A stretch of DNA of 64,000 nucleotides from Planctomycetaceae bacterium (lineage in GTDB: Bacteria > Planctomycetota > Planctomycetia > Pirellulales > Pirellulaceae), in the NCBI GenBank assembly GCA_020638975.1, contig JACKHN010000005.1, forward strand, positions 186,001 through 250,000, given 5' to 3'. The number at the start of each line of letters is the position of its first letter. Position 1 is the first letter of the stretch. The translations under genes were made by a program, and so were the position numbers. Positions 1 to 8,915 of the stretch are shown here, one piece after another. The notes beneath the pieces are model-generated. The model was not told where the DNA came from and searched no databases. It saw only the letters and a list, made by a program, of their open reading frames with translations.

Positions 1-145
1 GTGAAGCGAGAAGTAAAAGTAAGGCTCGTACGAAGGGTGTATTTCATAATCATTCTTGTTCTATTTGTCATTCAAACCACGGTGACTCTTGGAAACAACA
101 ACACCGCGCCGGTTGATTCCCCGAGGAATCTGTCCGCGTACCCAT

Positions 146-217
146 GTACGACGGGCCTCCGCAGCCCGTCGGTCAACGACTTTGCTACGATTCGACGGCT
201 TCGGAGAACCGTCGTAC
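146..217. repeat. Palindromic element, family A (copy 1)
   Basis: The outer arms GTACGACGG and CCGTCGTAC enclose two smaller hairpins built on CGACGG(G)C..G(C)CCGTCG. A second copy in the reverse order of inner hairpins lies at 42554-42626. The element overlaps the 3' end of the minus-strand membrane-protein gene, so that gene's last residues and stop codon (185-187) lie within it. The plus strand of 1-184 is formally open, but it runs straight through the palindrome and does not look coding. Confidence 0.75.
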
Positions 218-958
218 GTGAGGACGTACCGTATCTGGACAGACTCCGAGGAACTCTTGCATTAGCTCGCGTCTCGAAACCGGCGACTCAGATTCCGGAG
301 CGTGCGTCGAGCCCGTCGGCTGACCGGTATATTCTCGTCGCTTCACATTTGTTCGATCGACGCGCCGCTCGCCATGTCGTCCCAAGTACATTCCGACTTG
401 CAGCGTAGGACCGTCCGATAAGTAAGTCGACTCCCACTGCCTCAGTGGATTGTGCCCCATCGTCAACATGGAACGATTAAAATCTGGCCATGTGGGGTTC
501 GCGGTTTCCGGCACCTCGTCGCGTTGATCTGAATCGCGTTGCTCAACGAACGGATCAACAATCGCTTCGTCAGCGATTGGCTGAGGCCGCTCTTGATGAA
601 TATGGACGATGGGGCCTATCGGATCAGGGGGTACCGCTGTTCGACTCATCAAAACAAACATGACTAACGCACCGACTCCCGCCCCACAAACCCAAGAGCT
701 TGTAATCAACAGCGCGCGGCCCACGATCCGACCCTTGTCACGGTGCAATATCGGAAGCGGCTTTCGGTCTGGTGCCAACTCCACCATCGCTCCCGAGGTG
801 GCAGCGTTGGCCATTCGCTGGAGTGAGGCCAAGTCCAACTGAGGCGATCGTGGGCGAGTCGCTTTTAAACGCTTTTCAAGTTGATCGAGTCGATCTCGCG
901 TGTCCGGCGATTCCGATTGGAGCATTGGCTCAGTAGGTGATTTGCGTTTTTGGTTCAT
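185..958 (-). CDS. One-pass membrane protein paired with ECF sigma factor (candidate anti-sigma or regulator)
   Basis: 257 residues. I do not recognise a named family. The N-terminal ~75 residues are charged and hydrophilic, a single hydrophobic segment follows at about 80-105 (containing GAGVGALVMFVLM), and the rest is a Pro/Arg/Glu-rich extracytoplasmic tail. This topology and the position directly after an ECF sigma gene, overlapping it by 29 bp, suggest an anti-sigma or signalling partner, but the usual zinc anti-sigma HxxxCxxC motif is not visible. The C-terminal ~12 residues are encoded by a palindromic repeat, so the native C-terminus may have been altered by insertion of that repeat. 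The assignment as a regulator is inference from context only. Confidence 0.7.
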   Translation of the reverse strand: MNQKRKSPTEPMLQSESPDTRDRLDQLEKRLKATRPRSPQLDLASLQRMANAATSGAMVELAPDRKPLPILHRDKGRIVGRALLITSSWVCGAGVGALVMFVLMSRTAVPPDPIGPIVHIHQERPQPIADEAIVDPFVEQRDSDQRDEVPETANPTWPDFNRSMLTMGHNPLRQWESTYLSDGPTLQVGMYLGRHGERRVDRTNVKRREYTGQPTGSTHAPESESPVSRRELMQEFLGVCPDTVRPHVRRFSEAVES

Positions 959-1493
959 CTTTCTGACCTATCTTTTCATCTTCCCCGTCGAGCATTTCGT
1001 GCAAGGACTGCAAGGCACTGCGATATCGTCGGTGTGCTGAACTGGATGAAGTGTCGACTACTCCTGCAATCTGTTCGAAGGACAACTCCCCCCAGATTCG
1101 AGCGACGACGATCTCTCGCTCCAGATCCGGCAACCGCGAGATTGCTTCCTGCAACTCCTCGCTTTCAAATCCAAGGTTATTGTCCTCGCTGAACCACTCG
1201 TCTCGTTGTTGACTCGCCTGACGATGATGCTCACTCCGTCGCCGCTCGCCGCGAGCCAAGTTCATGGCGCGATGCCGGATTGTCTTGAACAGCCACGCGA
1301 CCGGCTGATCTGGACCAGCATTTTGACGTAACAGTTCGATCAGCGCTTCTTGCAACGCGTCGTCCGGCGAGTGATACCACTGGCGTGCGTACAGCTCGAG
1401 CGCGGCTCCGTGCGAATCGATCAGAGTCTGCAGTGCCTCGGTATCGAGTCGCTCCACATTCACATTCCCGCCAAACCGCCTGTTACTCGACAT
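930..1493 (-). CDS. ECF-type RNA polymerase sigma factor
   Basis: 187 residues, normal length for an ECF sigma factor. Region 2 lies at about 25-90 (ALYARQWYHSPDDALQEAL and the FKTIRHRAMNLARGE stretch, the usual -10 recognition surface). Region 4 lies at about 118-170 with ISRLPDLEREIVVARIWGE followed by a helix-turn-helix (FEQIAGVVDTSSSSAHRRYR) for -35 binding. ATG at 1493. The downstream membrane-protein gene overlaps its end by 29 bp, so the two are probably translationally coupled. Planctomycetes have many ECF sigma factors of this sort; the stimulus cannot be read from the sequence. Confidence 0.9.
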   Translation of the reverse strand: MSSNRRFGGNVNVERLDTEALQTLIDSHGAALELYARQWYHSPDDALQEALIELLRQNAGPDQPVAWLFKTIRHRAMNLARGERRRSEHHRQASQQRDEWFSEDNNLGFESEELQEAISRLPDLEREIVVARIWGELSFEQIAGVVDTSSSSAHRRYRSALQSLHEMLDGEDEKIGQKDEPKTQITY

Positions 1494-1581
1494 CCGACAT
1501 CTTCTGCAAGTATGTCACCGCTCACGAGACTTTGTCCCACGACTCTTCGGAAAAAGTTCCGATGTCGGTGTAAATGAGCGA

Positions 1582-2487
1582 TTAACCAAGCAATTCGTCC
1601 ACACTCCACACCTTGATCGACCGATCAAAGCTGGCAGAAGCCAGACGCGTGTTATCGGGTGAAAATTCGACCGAGTACACCGAGTTGGTGTGAGCATCAA
1701 GCTTTGCGACTTGCGCCGACGTCGTTGTCGACCAAAGATGAACTTCGCCGTCGCGGCCCCCCGAGGCGATCCATTTGCCATCGGGCGAATATGCAACGCA
1801 CTTAGCAAAGTTGCGATGGCCGACGAGTTCCGCGATCACGACTCGCGATGTTGACGTGCAAATCCGAATCTTCCCGTCACCGCTGGCCGTTGCGAAGCGA
1901 TCGCCTGCCGGCGCGAATGCAAGCCCCTCAACTGTGCCGTTATGTCCCGCGAGCGCTCCGAGTTGCTCGCCAGTACTTGCATTCCACAACAGCAGCGTCT
2001 GGTCGTAGCTGCCTGAGGCCAGTAACTTGCTGTCCGCCGAAAACCCCACGCAGTAGATTGCATCGGTGTGTCCTGCTAGCGAAAGCTTCGGAGCTCCCGA
2101 CGTTGAATCCCAGATACGAACGACGTTGTCATACCCCCCCGACGCCAGCAACCGACCATCCGGCGAAGCGTCCATGCACTCGACGTACTGCTGATGTCCG
2201 CTCATTGTCGTCAAGGCCGCCCCCGTCGCCACATCCCAGACTCGCAGCGACTTGTCGAGGCTCGCAGTTACCAGCTTCTTGCCTTCTGGCAGAAACTCAA
2301 CCGTACAAACCCCATCGCCATGCCCACGTAGCGTGAGTCGTTCTTCGCCACTTTCGAGATCCCAGATCTTCGCCGTGTTATCCAGGCTCGCCGACGCCAG
2401 CAGCTTGCCATCGGGCGAAAACGACGCGTCGTAGACGGCGTTGGGATGGCGGAACGTAGAGAGTGGTTTAGGTGTTCGATATGTCAT
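1582..2487 (-). CDS. WD40 repeat beta-propeller protein
   Basis: 301 residues made almost wholly of seven WD40 repeats of about 41 residues, each with the SPDGKLLASAS..D..(I/V)W(D/S) signature and GH dipeptide; this is enough for one seven-bladed propeller. There is no signal peptide or membrane segment, so it should be cytoplasmic and act as a protein-interaction scaffold. It lies 88 bp upstream of the ECF sigma gene on the same strand, and could be part of the same signalling unit, but the gap allows a separate promoter. Repeat 5 ends in ICTSTS rather than the usual W-D. Confidence 0.9.
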   Translation of the reverse strand: MTYRTPKPLSTFRHPNAVYDASFSPDGKLLASASLDNTAKIWDLESGEERLTLRGHGDGVCTVEFLPEGKKLVTASLDKSLRVWDVATGAALTTMSGHQQYVECMDASPDGRLLASGGYDNVVRIWDSTSGAPKLSLAGHTDAIYCVGFSADSKLLASGSYDQTLLLWNASTGEQLGALAGHNGTVEGLAFAPAGDRFATASGDGKIRICTSTSRVVIAELVGHRNFAKCVAYSPDGKWIASGGRDGEVHLWSTTTSAQVAKLDAHTNSVYSVEFSPDNTRLASASFDRSIKVWSVDELLG

Positions 2488-2571
2488 TCGTAGATGATAA
2501 CCTGTCGCGAGCCTCTCTGCAAAAACAGTCTGATGACGTCACCTGGTTAACGACTCTTGTGCCACGAATAA

Positions 2572-2656
2572 CACGAAGAGACACGAATGAGTTTGCTACA
2601 GCCAACAGCTTGTATTCATGGAATCCGCAATTCGTGTAGATTTGTGTTATTCGTGG
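2572..2656. repeat. Long inverted repeat with CCACGAATAACAC arms
   Basis: Arms CCACGAATAACAC (2572-2584) and GTGTTATTCGTGG (2644-2656) are perfect 13-base complements flanking about 59 bases. Inside, CACGAA / TTCGTG motifs add further pairing. The sequence type resembles dispersed repeats seen in planctomycete genomes. Confidence 0.75.
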
Positions 2657-2992
2657 TTACCTCTGCCCCGCCCCCTTAAGAAACTCGGGAGCAGACAAGC
2701 CTATTCTCGGGAACTCGTTGTTGTGATGCGTACCGCGATGCCAAAGGACTTGGCCAGCAGTACCCGTGAGTTCGCCGGACAGGTCCCAGAGGGCGAAGAG
2801 TTTCTCTGGGGCGTGCCAGTCGGCGTCAGTTCAGTCACGAAATCGTTTGGACCAGAGTTCGAAGCGAGGAAGCAGGCAGTAGATGTACGGCACACTCTTT
2901 CGAATCTAGGTGCCGCTGCTCGTGTAGAGTGTGCTGAGGCATATAACGGCAGATCTGAGAATTGATCCATGCCGCGCGATTGGCAACTTTGG

Positions 2993-3090
2993 GTAGTGGT
3001 ACACGTTGCCGCAAGTCGGGCGCTCCTGCCCGACAAAAGACGGCCAAGAGTGGCCGTCCTACTTTCCGGACTTTCAAACTGTACCACTAC
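2993..3090 (+). repeat. 98-bp palindromic element, family B (copy 1)
   Basis: Terminal arms GTAGTGGTACA and TGTACCACTAC. Inside are two hairpins, GTCGGGCG..CTGCCCGAC and GACGGCCA..TGGCCGTC, joined by AAAA. A same-length copy in reverse orientation lies at 48296-48393. No open frame for a transposase is present, so it is non-autonomous (MITE/REP-like). Confidence 0.88.
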
Positions 3091-3371
3091 CTAACTTTGC
3101 GCACACTCGCGTTGAGATGGCCGATCGTTTCTTTTGCGATCGGGATTGTCGTCGCGACGGAAAGAGCTTCAAGCCGCTTCCAGAATCGCGATTCGTCGAA
3201 TTGTCGAAGAACCTGCACCAAAGCCACTCCGATGTTGATTAAGAAACGCGTGCTCCAAGGTGCCGAGTTTGTAGACTGACTACAAGTCTGCCGCCGGTGT
3301 CGTCCATCCGATGTTCGTCCGCTAAAATCTTGAACGGGCGTTGATTCGGTTGTTCAATATGCGAGTTGTTG

Positions 3372-4904
3372 ATGAGTCAGGTGCTTGAGAAGGCGTACGA
3401 CTATATCGTGGTTGGCGCGGGGTCGGCGGGGTGTGTTCTGGCGGCTCGGTTGTCGGAGGACGCTTCTGTAAATGTGCTATTGATCGAGGCGGGTGGTTCG
3501 GATACGCATCCCGATGTTGCAGACCCGGCGCGCTGGGCGAGATTGCTGCGGACTGAACGGGCTTGGCAGTACGAGACGGTTCCGCAGCGACACTGCGATA
3601 ACCGGGTTGACCGTGTACCGCGTGGGAAGATGCTCGGCGGTTGCCACAGCCTGAATGCGAACGTTTGGGTACGCGGGCATCGGAGTGATTTTGATGCTTG
3701 GAAAGCGTCTGGCTGTGAGGGTTGGGGATGGGAGGATGTGTTGCGGCTGTACCAGCGGATCGAGGACTGGCACGGCACGGATTGTGAGTTGCGTGGTAAG
3801 GGTGGGCCGATGTATGTGAGTCCTCCTGCTGATCCGCATCCAGTCGCGACGGCATTCGTCGAGTCGGCCCGCGCGATCGGGCTTCCACAGATCGATGACC
3901 ACAACGCCAAGGAGATGGAGGGCGTGGGCCTGCTCAACCTGACGATCAAAGACGGACGACGGCATAGTGTCGTGCAAGCGTATTTGCAGCCGGCGATGAC
4001 TCGGAAGAATCTCACCATTCTCACACATGCAGAAACGTCTCGGCTGTTGATCACGGGGAGTCGTTGTGTCGGCGTCGAGTTTGAGCAGAACGGCCACTTG
4101 ACGACGGCGAGTGCCAGCCGCGAAGTCATTCTCGCGGCGGGTGTAATCGGATCACCTTGCATCTTGATGCGATCGGGCATCGGGCTCGCGGAAGAGTTGA
4201 AACGCATGAGCATCGATGTCGTGTCCGACTTGCCTGGCGTAGGCCAGAACCTGCACGATCATCCGATGGTCGGAGGGATCAACTACGAGTGCAAAGTGCC
4301 ACTGGGAGCGCCGCACAACAACGGCGTCGAAGCGGCCATGTGGTGGAAGACTCGACGCGGATTGAGCGGGCCGGACATTCAGGCCGTGCTGCTCGAGTTC
4401 CCGTATGCAACGCCGGTGTTAGCCGACCGATTACCGAACGCAAACTGTTACACGATCGCGCCGCTGGTGATGCGCCCCGCCTCACGCGGGAGCATCCGGC
4501 TGGCTTCAACGAACTTCAAAGACGCACCGCTCATCGATGTCAACTTCATGTCTTGCGATGCCGACATCGCTGCGATGTTGGTGGCGATCGACATGTGTCG
4601 CGACATGGGTGCGTCGGAAGCGTTCACCCATTTTCGACAGCGAGAAGTGATGCCGCGAAAGTTGAGCCGAAATGACTTGATCGATTTTATTCGCATGAGC
4701 ACGACGACCTGCTTTCATCCGGTGGGGACGTGCAAGATGGGAGTTGACCGCGACGCTGTTGTCGATCCGACACTGAAGGTGCGGGGCATCGAAGGGCTGC
4801 GTGTCGCCGATGCTTCCATAATGCCCACGGTCACCAGCGGCAACACGAATGCTCCGACGGTGATGATTGGCGAAAAGGCGGCGGAGATGATTGTCGAGTC
4901 GTGA
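3372..4904 (+). CDS. GMC-family FAD oxidoreductase (choline/alcohol dehydrogenase type)
   Basis: About 510 residues, normal for glucose-methanol-choline oxidoreductases that oxidise alcohols with FAD. The dinucleotide-binding motif VVGAGSAGCVLAARL is at the N-terminus, followed by LLIEAGG. The second GMC signature (AAGVIGSPCILMRSGIG) lies mid-protein, and the C-terminal active-site region has FHPVGTCKMG and NTNAPTVMIGEKAA. The frame also has TTG codons at 3366 and 3369, but ATG at 3372 is the natural start. There is no signal peptide, so it is cytoplasmic. It is convergent with a DUF1501 gene with only 4 bp between stop codons. The substrate cannot be told. Confidence 0.93.
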   Translation: MSQVLEKAYDYIVVGAGSAGCVLAARLSEDASVNVLLIEAGGSDTHPDVADPARWARLLRTERAWQYETVPQRHCDNRVDRVPRGKMLGGCHSLNANVWVRGHRSDFDAWKASGCEGWGWEDVLRLYQRIEDWHGTDCELRGKGGPMYVSPPADPHPVATAFVESARAIGLPQIDDHNAKEMEGVGLLNLTIKDGRRHSVVQAYLQPAMTRKNLTILTHAETSRLLITGSRCVGVEFEQNGHLTTASASREVILAAGVIGSPCILMRSGIGLAEELKRMSIDVVSDLPGVGQNLHDHPMVGGINYECKVPLGAPHNNGVEAAMWWKTRRGLSGPDIQAVLLEFPYATPVLADRLPNANCYTIAPLVMRPASRGSIRLASTNFKDAPLIDVNFMSCDADIAAMLVAIDMCRDMGASEAFTHFRQREVMPRKLSRNDLIDFIRMSTTTCFHPVGTCKMGVDRDAVVDPTLKVRGIEGLRVADASIMPTVTSGNTNAPTVMIGEKAAEMIVES

Positions 4905-4908
4905 CCCG

Positions 4909-6264
4909 CTAGACCAATTCCTTGATGGGTTGATACAAGCTGTGGTCGACCAGGTATCGCGGTCGACCGCTAAGGTCGTTGATGGTGGCGCGGTTCACGT
5001 CGATTCCAACGTTGTGGTAGAGCGTCGCAAAGACGTCTTGGAAGTGGACGGGGCGTTCTGTCGCGTCTTCGCCGAGCCGATTCGTGGCACCGATGACTTG
5101 TCCGGTGCGGATTCCGCCGCCAGCCATCATCGCACAACCGACTCGTGGCCAATGATCGCGTCCGCCTTTTTTGTTGATACGTGGCGTCCGACCGAACTCA
5201 CCCCAAACGATGACGGATGTGTTGTCCAGCATGTCACGACGTTCTAGATCTTCGATCAAGGCCGTCAGTCCCATGTCCAAAGCCGGGATATGATCGCGGG
5301 CATTGTCAAAGTTGGTCCCGTGCGGTCGACCGTGCCAATCCCAACGTCCGTAGGTCAGGGTCACGACACGGACGCCAGCTTCGACCAGTCGCCGTGCGGC
5401 GAGGAAGTAGTCGTTCAGCAAGATCCCACCGTCGCCGTATCCCGCATAGACATTGTCGCCTCGTCCGTAGCGGTCGCGTAACTTTGAGTCTTCCTGTTCG
5501 AGATCGAGAGCGTCAGCCAGCTTGCTCGACGTGAGAATTCCAAAGGCCTGCTGATGATAGGCATCAAGTCCGGCGAGGGACCCGTCGGCATCGGCTTCGC
5601 GACGCAGGCGATCGAGCTGGCTCATCAAGGCGTGCCGATCACCGAGCGTATCGATTGTGATGCCTTTCAGTTCGAGATTTGCACCGCCATCGGCGTTCGG
5701 AGTGAACGGGGCATGAGCTTGTCCTGCGTAGCCCGCTTGGCCGGAATCTCCCCACGGCGCGTTCTTGATTTTGGGAGATAACCCAACGAATGCTGGCATT
5801 CCGACCGCAGATGTTCCTTGTAGTTTAGAGACGGCGGCTCCCAGCGAAGGCCAGCCGCCGACGGGTTGTCCTGGCGTTGGCCAGCCGGTGACGCATTGAA
5901 ACGCCGAGTGCCTGCCTTCGGAGCCAACCAACGAACGGATGATCGCCAGTTTGTCCATCATCTTGGCGGTTCGCGGCATCAACTCGCAGATGTCGATGCC
6001 GGGCACAGAGGTATTAATCGGATGAAACTCGCCACGAATCTCGACGGGCGCGTCCATCTTGAGATCGACCATGTCTTGATGGGGAGGCCCGCCGGTCAGG
6101 AAGATCATGATGATTGACTTCTGCGAGCGACTGCCGGTATTGGCTTCGGCCTGCAGCAACTGCGGCAATGCCAAGCCACCCATCGCGAGCCCGCCGACTT
6201 GAAGCGCTTGGCGGCGAGTCACTCCATCGCAGTATCGGCTTCCGTGACCTTTGATCGTCAGCAT
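4909..6264 (-). CDS. DUF1501 family exported protein (sulfatase-like fold)
   Basis: 451 residues, the standard length of the DUF1501 family, which is greatly expanded in planctomycetes and related to alkaline-phosphatase/sulfatase folds. The N-terminus (SRYCDGVTRRQALQVGGLAMGGLALPQ) is a twin-arginine signal. Family hallmarks are IIMIFLTGGPPHQDMVDLK, a central FTPNADGG region, VVTLTYGRWDWHG and VIVWGEFGRTPRINKKGGRDHW near the C-terminus. Usually such genes sit next to a DUF1549/DUF1553 cytochrome-like gene; here it stands alone. The reaction is unknown for the family. Confidence 0.93.
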   Translation of the reverse strand: MLTIKGHGSRYCDGVTRRQALQVGGLAMGGLALPQLLQAEANTGSRSQKSIIMIFLTGGPPHQDMVDLKMDAPVEIRGEFHPINTSVPGIDICELMPRTAKMMDKLAIIRSLVGSEGRHSAFQCVTGWPTPGQPVGGWPSLGAAVSKLQGTSAVGMPAFVGLSPKIKNAPWGDSGQAGYAGQAHAPFTPNADGGANLELKGITIDTLGDRHALMSQLDRLRREADADGSLAGLDAYHQQAFGILTSSKLADALDLEQEDSKLRDRYGRGDNVYAGYGDGGILLNDYFLAARRLVEAGVRVVTLTYGRWDWHGRPHGTNFDNARDHIPALDMGLTALIEDLERRDMLDNTSVIVWGEFGRTPRINKKGGRDHWPRVGCAMMAGGGIRTGQVIGATNRLGEDATERPVHFQDVFATLYHNVGIDVNRATINDLSGRPRYLVDHSLYQPIKELV

Positions 6265-6551
6265 CGGTCATCTCCTCAAAGCATCTGAGTTTGCAGCTCT
6301 AGCGGAACTGGTTTTGACGGCGGCATCGCATCAGCAGTATAACGAGTATCCGCTCGTGATGCGCCCTGAATTGCCAGAGTGTCCCATTGTCAATTTGCAC
6401 GTTCGCCCTGATAATTCGCCACGCTGTGAACCGATAATCCTAGGAATCTGCAGATCGGTTTGGTCGAGGCAAGGTTAGATGGAACGAAACTCCTCCACCC
6501 TCGATACGGTCCCAAGACCGAACGTCTGTGCCGCTTGAAAGGAAACGCCCC

Positions 6552-8111
6552 GTGGAACCGCTCGATCTCGCCGAATACGAATGGAAGATTCGCGTTCGTC
6601 AACTCACTATCGACGATTACGACGCGCTGATTGAAATGGCCAGGAAATGCTTCCCCGGCATGGCACCGTGGGGGCGGGATCAGATCGAAAGCCAATTGGC
6701 AGTATTCCCAGAAGGCCAACTGTGCGTGGAGATCGATGGCAAACTGGCCGCTTCCTCCAGCAGCTTGATTCTCGAGTACGACCCAAGTCTTGAGTGGCAT
6801 AATTGGAAAAAGGTGGCCGACAGCGGATATATCCGCAACCACAAGCCCAAAGGCGACACGCTGTACGGCATCGAGATCATGGTCGATCCCGAGTTCCGTG
6901 GCATGAAGTTGTCGCGCCGACTATATGACGCTCGGAAGGAGTTGGCTCGTCATATGAATCTGGCCCGCATCGTGATCGCGGGTCGAATTCCTGGCTATGG
7001 AAAATACGCCGAAGAAATGGAGGCCACCGAGTATATCGACAAGGTGGCCGAGAAGGCGATCTACGATCCTGTCATGACGGCTCAGATGTCGAACGGCTTT
7101 GCGGTTCGCGGGTTGATTCCAAACTATCTGGCTTCGGATACGGCCTCGTGCGGCTATGCGACGTTTCTGGAGTGGGTCAATCTGAATCATGTGCCCGGTG
7201 CCAAGCGGCGGTTCCACAGCGCGGTCGAGCCGATTCGCATCTGTGTCGTGCAGTATCAGATGCGATCTGTCGCGAGCTTTGATGATTTCGCAAAGCAATG
7301 CGAGTTTTTCCTCGATACGGCGTCGGACTACAAGTGTGACTTTATCCTGTTTCCGGAACTCTTTACGACGCAGTTGCTGTCTTGCGTCGATGGCATGAGG
7401 CCCGGTTTGGCGGCCCGTCGGCTGGCGGAATTCACGCCTCAGTACCTCGAGTTTTTTACCGAAATGGCAGTGCGTTACGATGTGAACGTTATCGGTGGTT
7501 CTCAGTTCGTCGTCGAACACGACACGCTGTATAACATTTCCTATCTCTTCGGTCGCGATGGCTCGATCGGCAAGCAGTACAAGATCCACATCACTCCGAG
7601 CGAGCGGAAATGGTGGGGTGTCACCGCGGGCGATAAGGTCGAAGTGTTCGACACCGATTGCGGTCGGATCGCAATTCAAATTTGCTACGACATCGAGTTT
7701 CCAGAGCTCACGCGAATCGCCGCTCAAAAAGGTGCGCAAGTGATCTTCGTGCCGTTCAATACCGACACGCGTCACGGCTATTTGCGAGTGCGGTACTGCG
7801 CCCAAGCACGTTGTATCGAGAATCATCTGTTCGTGGCGACAGCCGGATGTACGGGGAACTTGCCCTTCGTCGAGAATGCGGATATCCACTACGCTCAATC
7901 GGGCATCTTTACGCCGGCGGATGCCGAGTTTGCTCGCGACGCGATTGCAGCTGAATGTAATCCGAATGTCGAAACGGTGATCATCCACGACGTCGACCTG
8001 GAGCAACTGAGGAAGCATCGCGAAGCAGGTAGCGTGCAAAACTGGAATGATCGCCGACGCGATCTCTATCAGGTCACTTATGAAGAAGATGGCGAACAAC
8101 ATCGAGTCTAA
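6552..8111 (+). CDS. GNAT acetyltransferase - carbon-nitrogen hydrolase (nitrilase) fusion
   Basis: About 519 residues from GTG 6552, which has AAAGGA 8 nt upstream; an in-frame GTG at 6528 would add eight residues with no clear ribosome site. Residues ~10-215 form a GNAT N-acyltransferase domain (EIMVDPEFRGMKLSRRLYD is the acetyl-CoA-binding turn). Residues ~225-505 form a nitrilase-superfamily amidase with the full triad: Glu in FPELF, Lys in YKIHITPSE, Cys in ICYDIEFPE. Such fusions are known as a widespread family. It is first in a five-gene operon of amide-bond-forming and amide-bond-cleaving enzymes; 51 bp separates it from the next gene. Substrate unknown; likely an amino-acid or peptide amide in this setting. 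Confidence 0.93.
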   Translation: MEPLDLAEYEWKIRVRQLTIDDYDALIEMARKCFPGMAPWGRDQIESQLAVFPEGQLCVEIDGKLAASSSSLILEYDPSLEWHNWKKVADSGYIRNHKPKGDTLYGIEIMVDPEFRGMKLSRRLYDARKELARHMNLARIVIAGRIPGYGKYAEEMEATEYIDKVAEKAIYDPVMTAQMSNGFAVRGLIPNYLASDTASCGYATFLEWVNLNHVPGAKRRFHSAVEPIRICVVQYQMRSVASFDDFAKQCEFFLDTASDYKCDFILFPELFTTQLLSCVDGMRPGLAARRLAEFTPQYLEFFTEMAVRYDVNVIGGSQFVVEHDTLYNISYLFGRDGSIGKQYKIHITPSERKWWGVTAGDKVEVFDTDCGRIAIQICYDIEFPELTRIAAQKGAQVIFVPFNTDTRHGYLRVRYCAQARCIENHLFVATAGCTGNLPFVENADIHYAQSGIFTPADAEFARDAIAAECNPNVETVIIHDVDLEQLRKHREAGSVQNWNDRRRDLYQVTYEEDGEQHRV

Positions 8112-8162
8112 CGCATTGAAAAGCGAGCTTCGTGAATTCGTGCGTGGCCGGGGCCAACACTG

Positions 8163-8915
8163 ATGGCTGGAGTCCACCTCGAAATTCAGTCCCAACCGAA
8201 CGACACAACCTGCGGTCCGACATGTTTGCAGGCGGTGTACGGCTACTTCGATGATGTGCTACCACTGCAACAAGTCATCGACGAAACGGTCAGCCTCAGC
8301 GAGGGGGGGACGTTGGGGTCCTTGCTCGGACAGCATGCTTTGGCGCGCGGCTATGACGCAACGATTTATACCTTCAACGTCCGCGTGTTTGATCCAACGT
8401 GGTTCGACGAGCACGGGCACGGGCGACCCGAATTGCAAGATAAATTGGGCCAACAAGTTCTGGCAAAGGACAACCCCCGACTGCAATACGCCTGTCGCTC
8501 CTATCAGGGATTCATCGAGGCCGGCGGGAAGCTGCGGATGAAGGATCTGACGCGAGGTTTGATCCGCCATTATCTGAATCAGTCGATCCCGATCATCGCC
8601 GGATTGAGTTCAACCTTCTTGTATCGCGCGAAGCGAGAAATCGGCGAGGATTGTACTCCCGATGATATCAACGGGCTGCCGACGGGACATTTTGTCGTGC
8701 TGTGCGGCTATGATCGCGAGACAAAAATGGTCCGCGTAGCCGACCCGTATTTGCCAAATCCAATCGCTCCTCGCGACAATTATTATGTGGTGGACGTCGA
8801 CCGAGTGGTGTGCGCGATCTTGCTCGGTGCGCTCACTTACGACGCGAACCTGATGATTTTCTCACCGAGCAAACACAAAGGATTGAAACGTGGCGACACT
8901 CATCGTGGTCAATGA
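8163..8915 (+). CDS. C39-like cysteine peptidase
   Basis: 250 residues. The N-terminal QPNDTTCGPTCLQAVYGYF matches the catalytic-Cys block of papain-like C39 peptidases (bacteriocin double-glycine leader peptidase fold). The His block is GHFVVLCGYD (about residue 177) followed by the Asp in VADPYLPNP. There is no ABC transporter, membrane segment or signal peptide, so this is a free cytoplasmic C39-like enzyme, not a leader-peptide exporter. Its end overlaps the ligase gene by 26 bp. In this cluster it may trim a peptide substrate or product of the ligases, or act as an amidase/transpeptidase; that is inference. Confidence 0.87.
   Translation: MAGVHLEIQSQPNDTTCGPTCLQAVYGYFDDVLPLQQVIDETVSLSEGGTLGSLLGQHALARGYDATIYTFNVRVFDPTWFDEHGHGRPELQDKLGQQVLAKDNPRLQYACRSYQGFIEAGGKLRMKDLTRGLIRHYLNQSIPIIAGLSSTFLYRAKREIGEDCTPDDINGLPTGHFVVLCGYDRETKMVRVADPYLPNPIAPRDNYYVVDVDRVVCAILLGALTYDANLMIFSPSKHKGLKRGDTHRGQ

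Larger units (their letters stand above)
2488..3371. other. Long non-coding gap with two palindromic elements
   Basis: Divergent intergenic stretch between the WD40 gene (-) and the GMC oxidoreductase (+). It holds a long inverted repeat (2572-2656), a 98-bp element (2993-3090), and a hairpin CCGATCG..CGATCGG near 3120-3142. Short open frames cross it on both strands, but they run through the repeats and show no recognisable protein, so I call no gene. Promoters for both flanking genes must lie here; I cannot pick clear -35/-10 boxes. Confidence 0.6.

Noticed and set aside
1..408. Plus-strand open frame of 135 codons at window start
   Set aside because: It has a hydrophobic start but then runs through a palindrome and is antisense to the minus-strand membrane-protein gene. 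The sequence before base 1 is unknown, so it cannot be fully excluded.
2618..2965. 115-codon open frame in the gap before the GMC gene
   Set aside because: It starts inside an inverted repeat, has no ribosome site and no family resemblance.
6921..8195. 424-codon open frame on the minus strand
   Set aside because: Antisense to the GNAT-nitrilase gene with intact catalytic triad.
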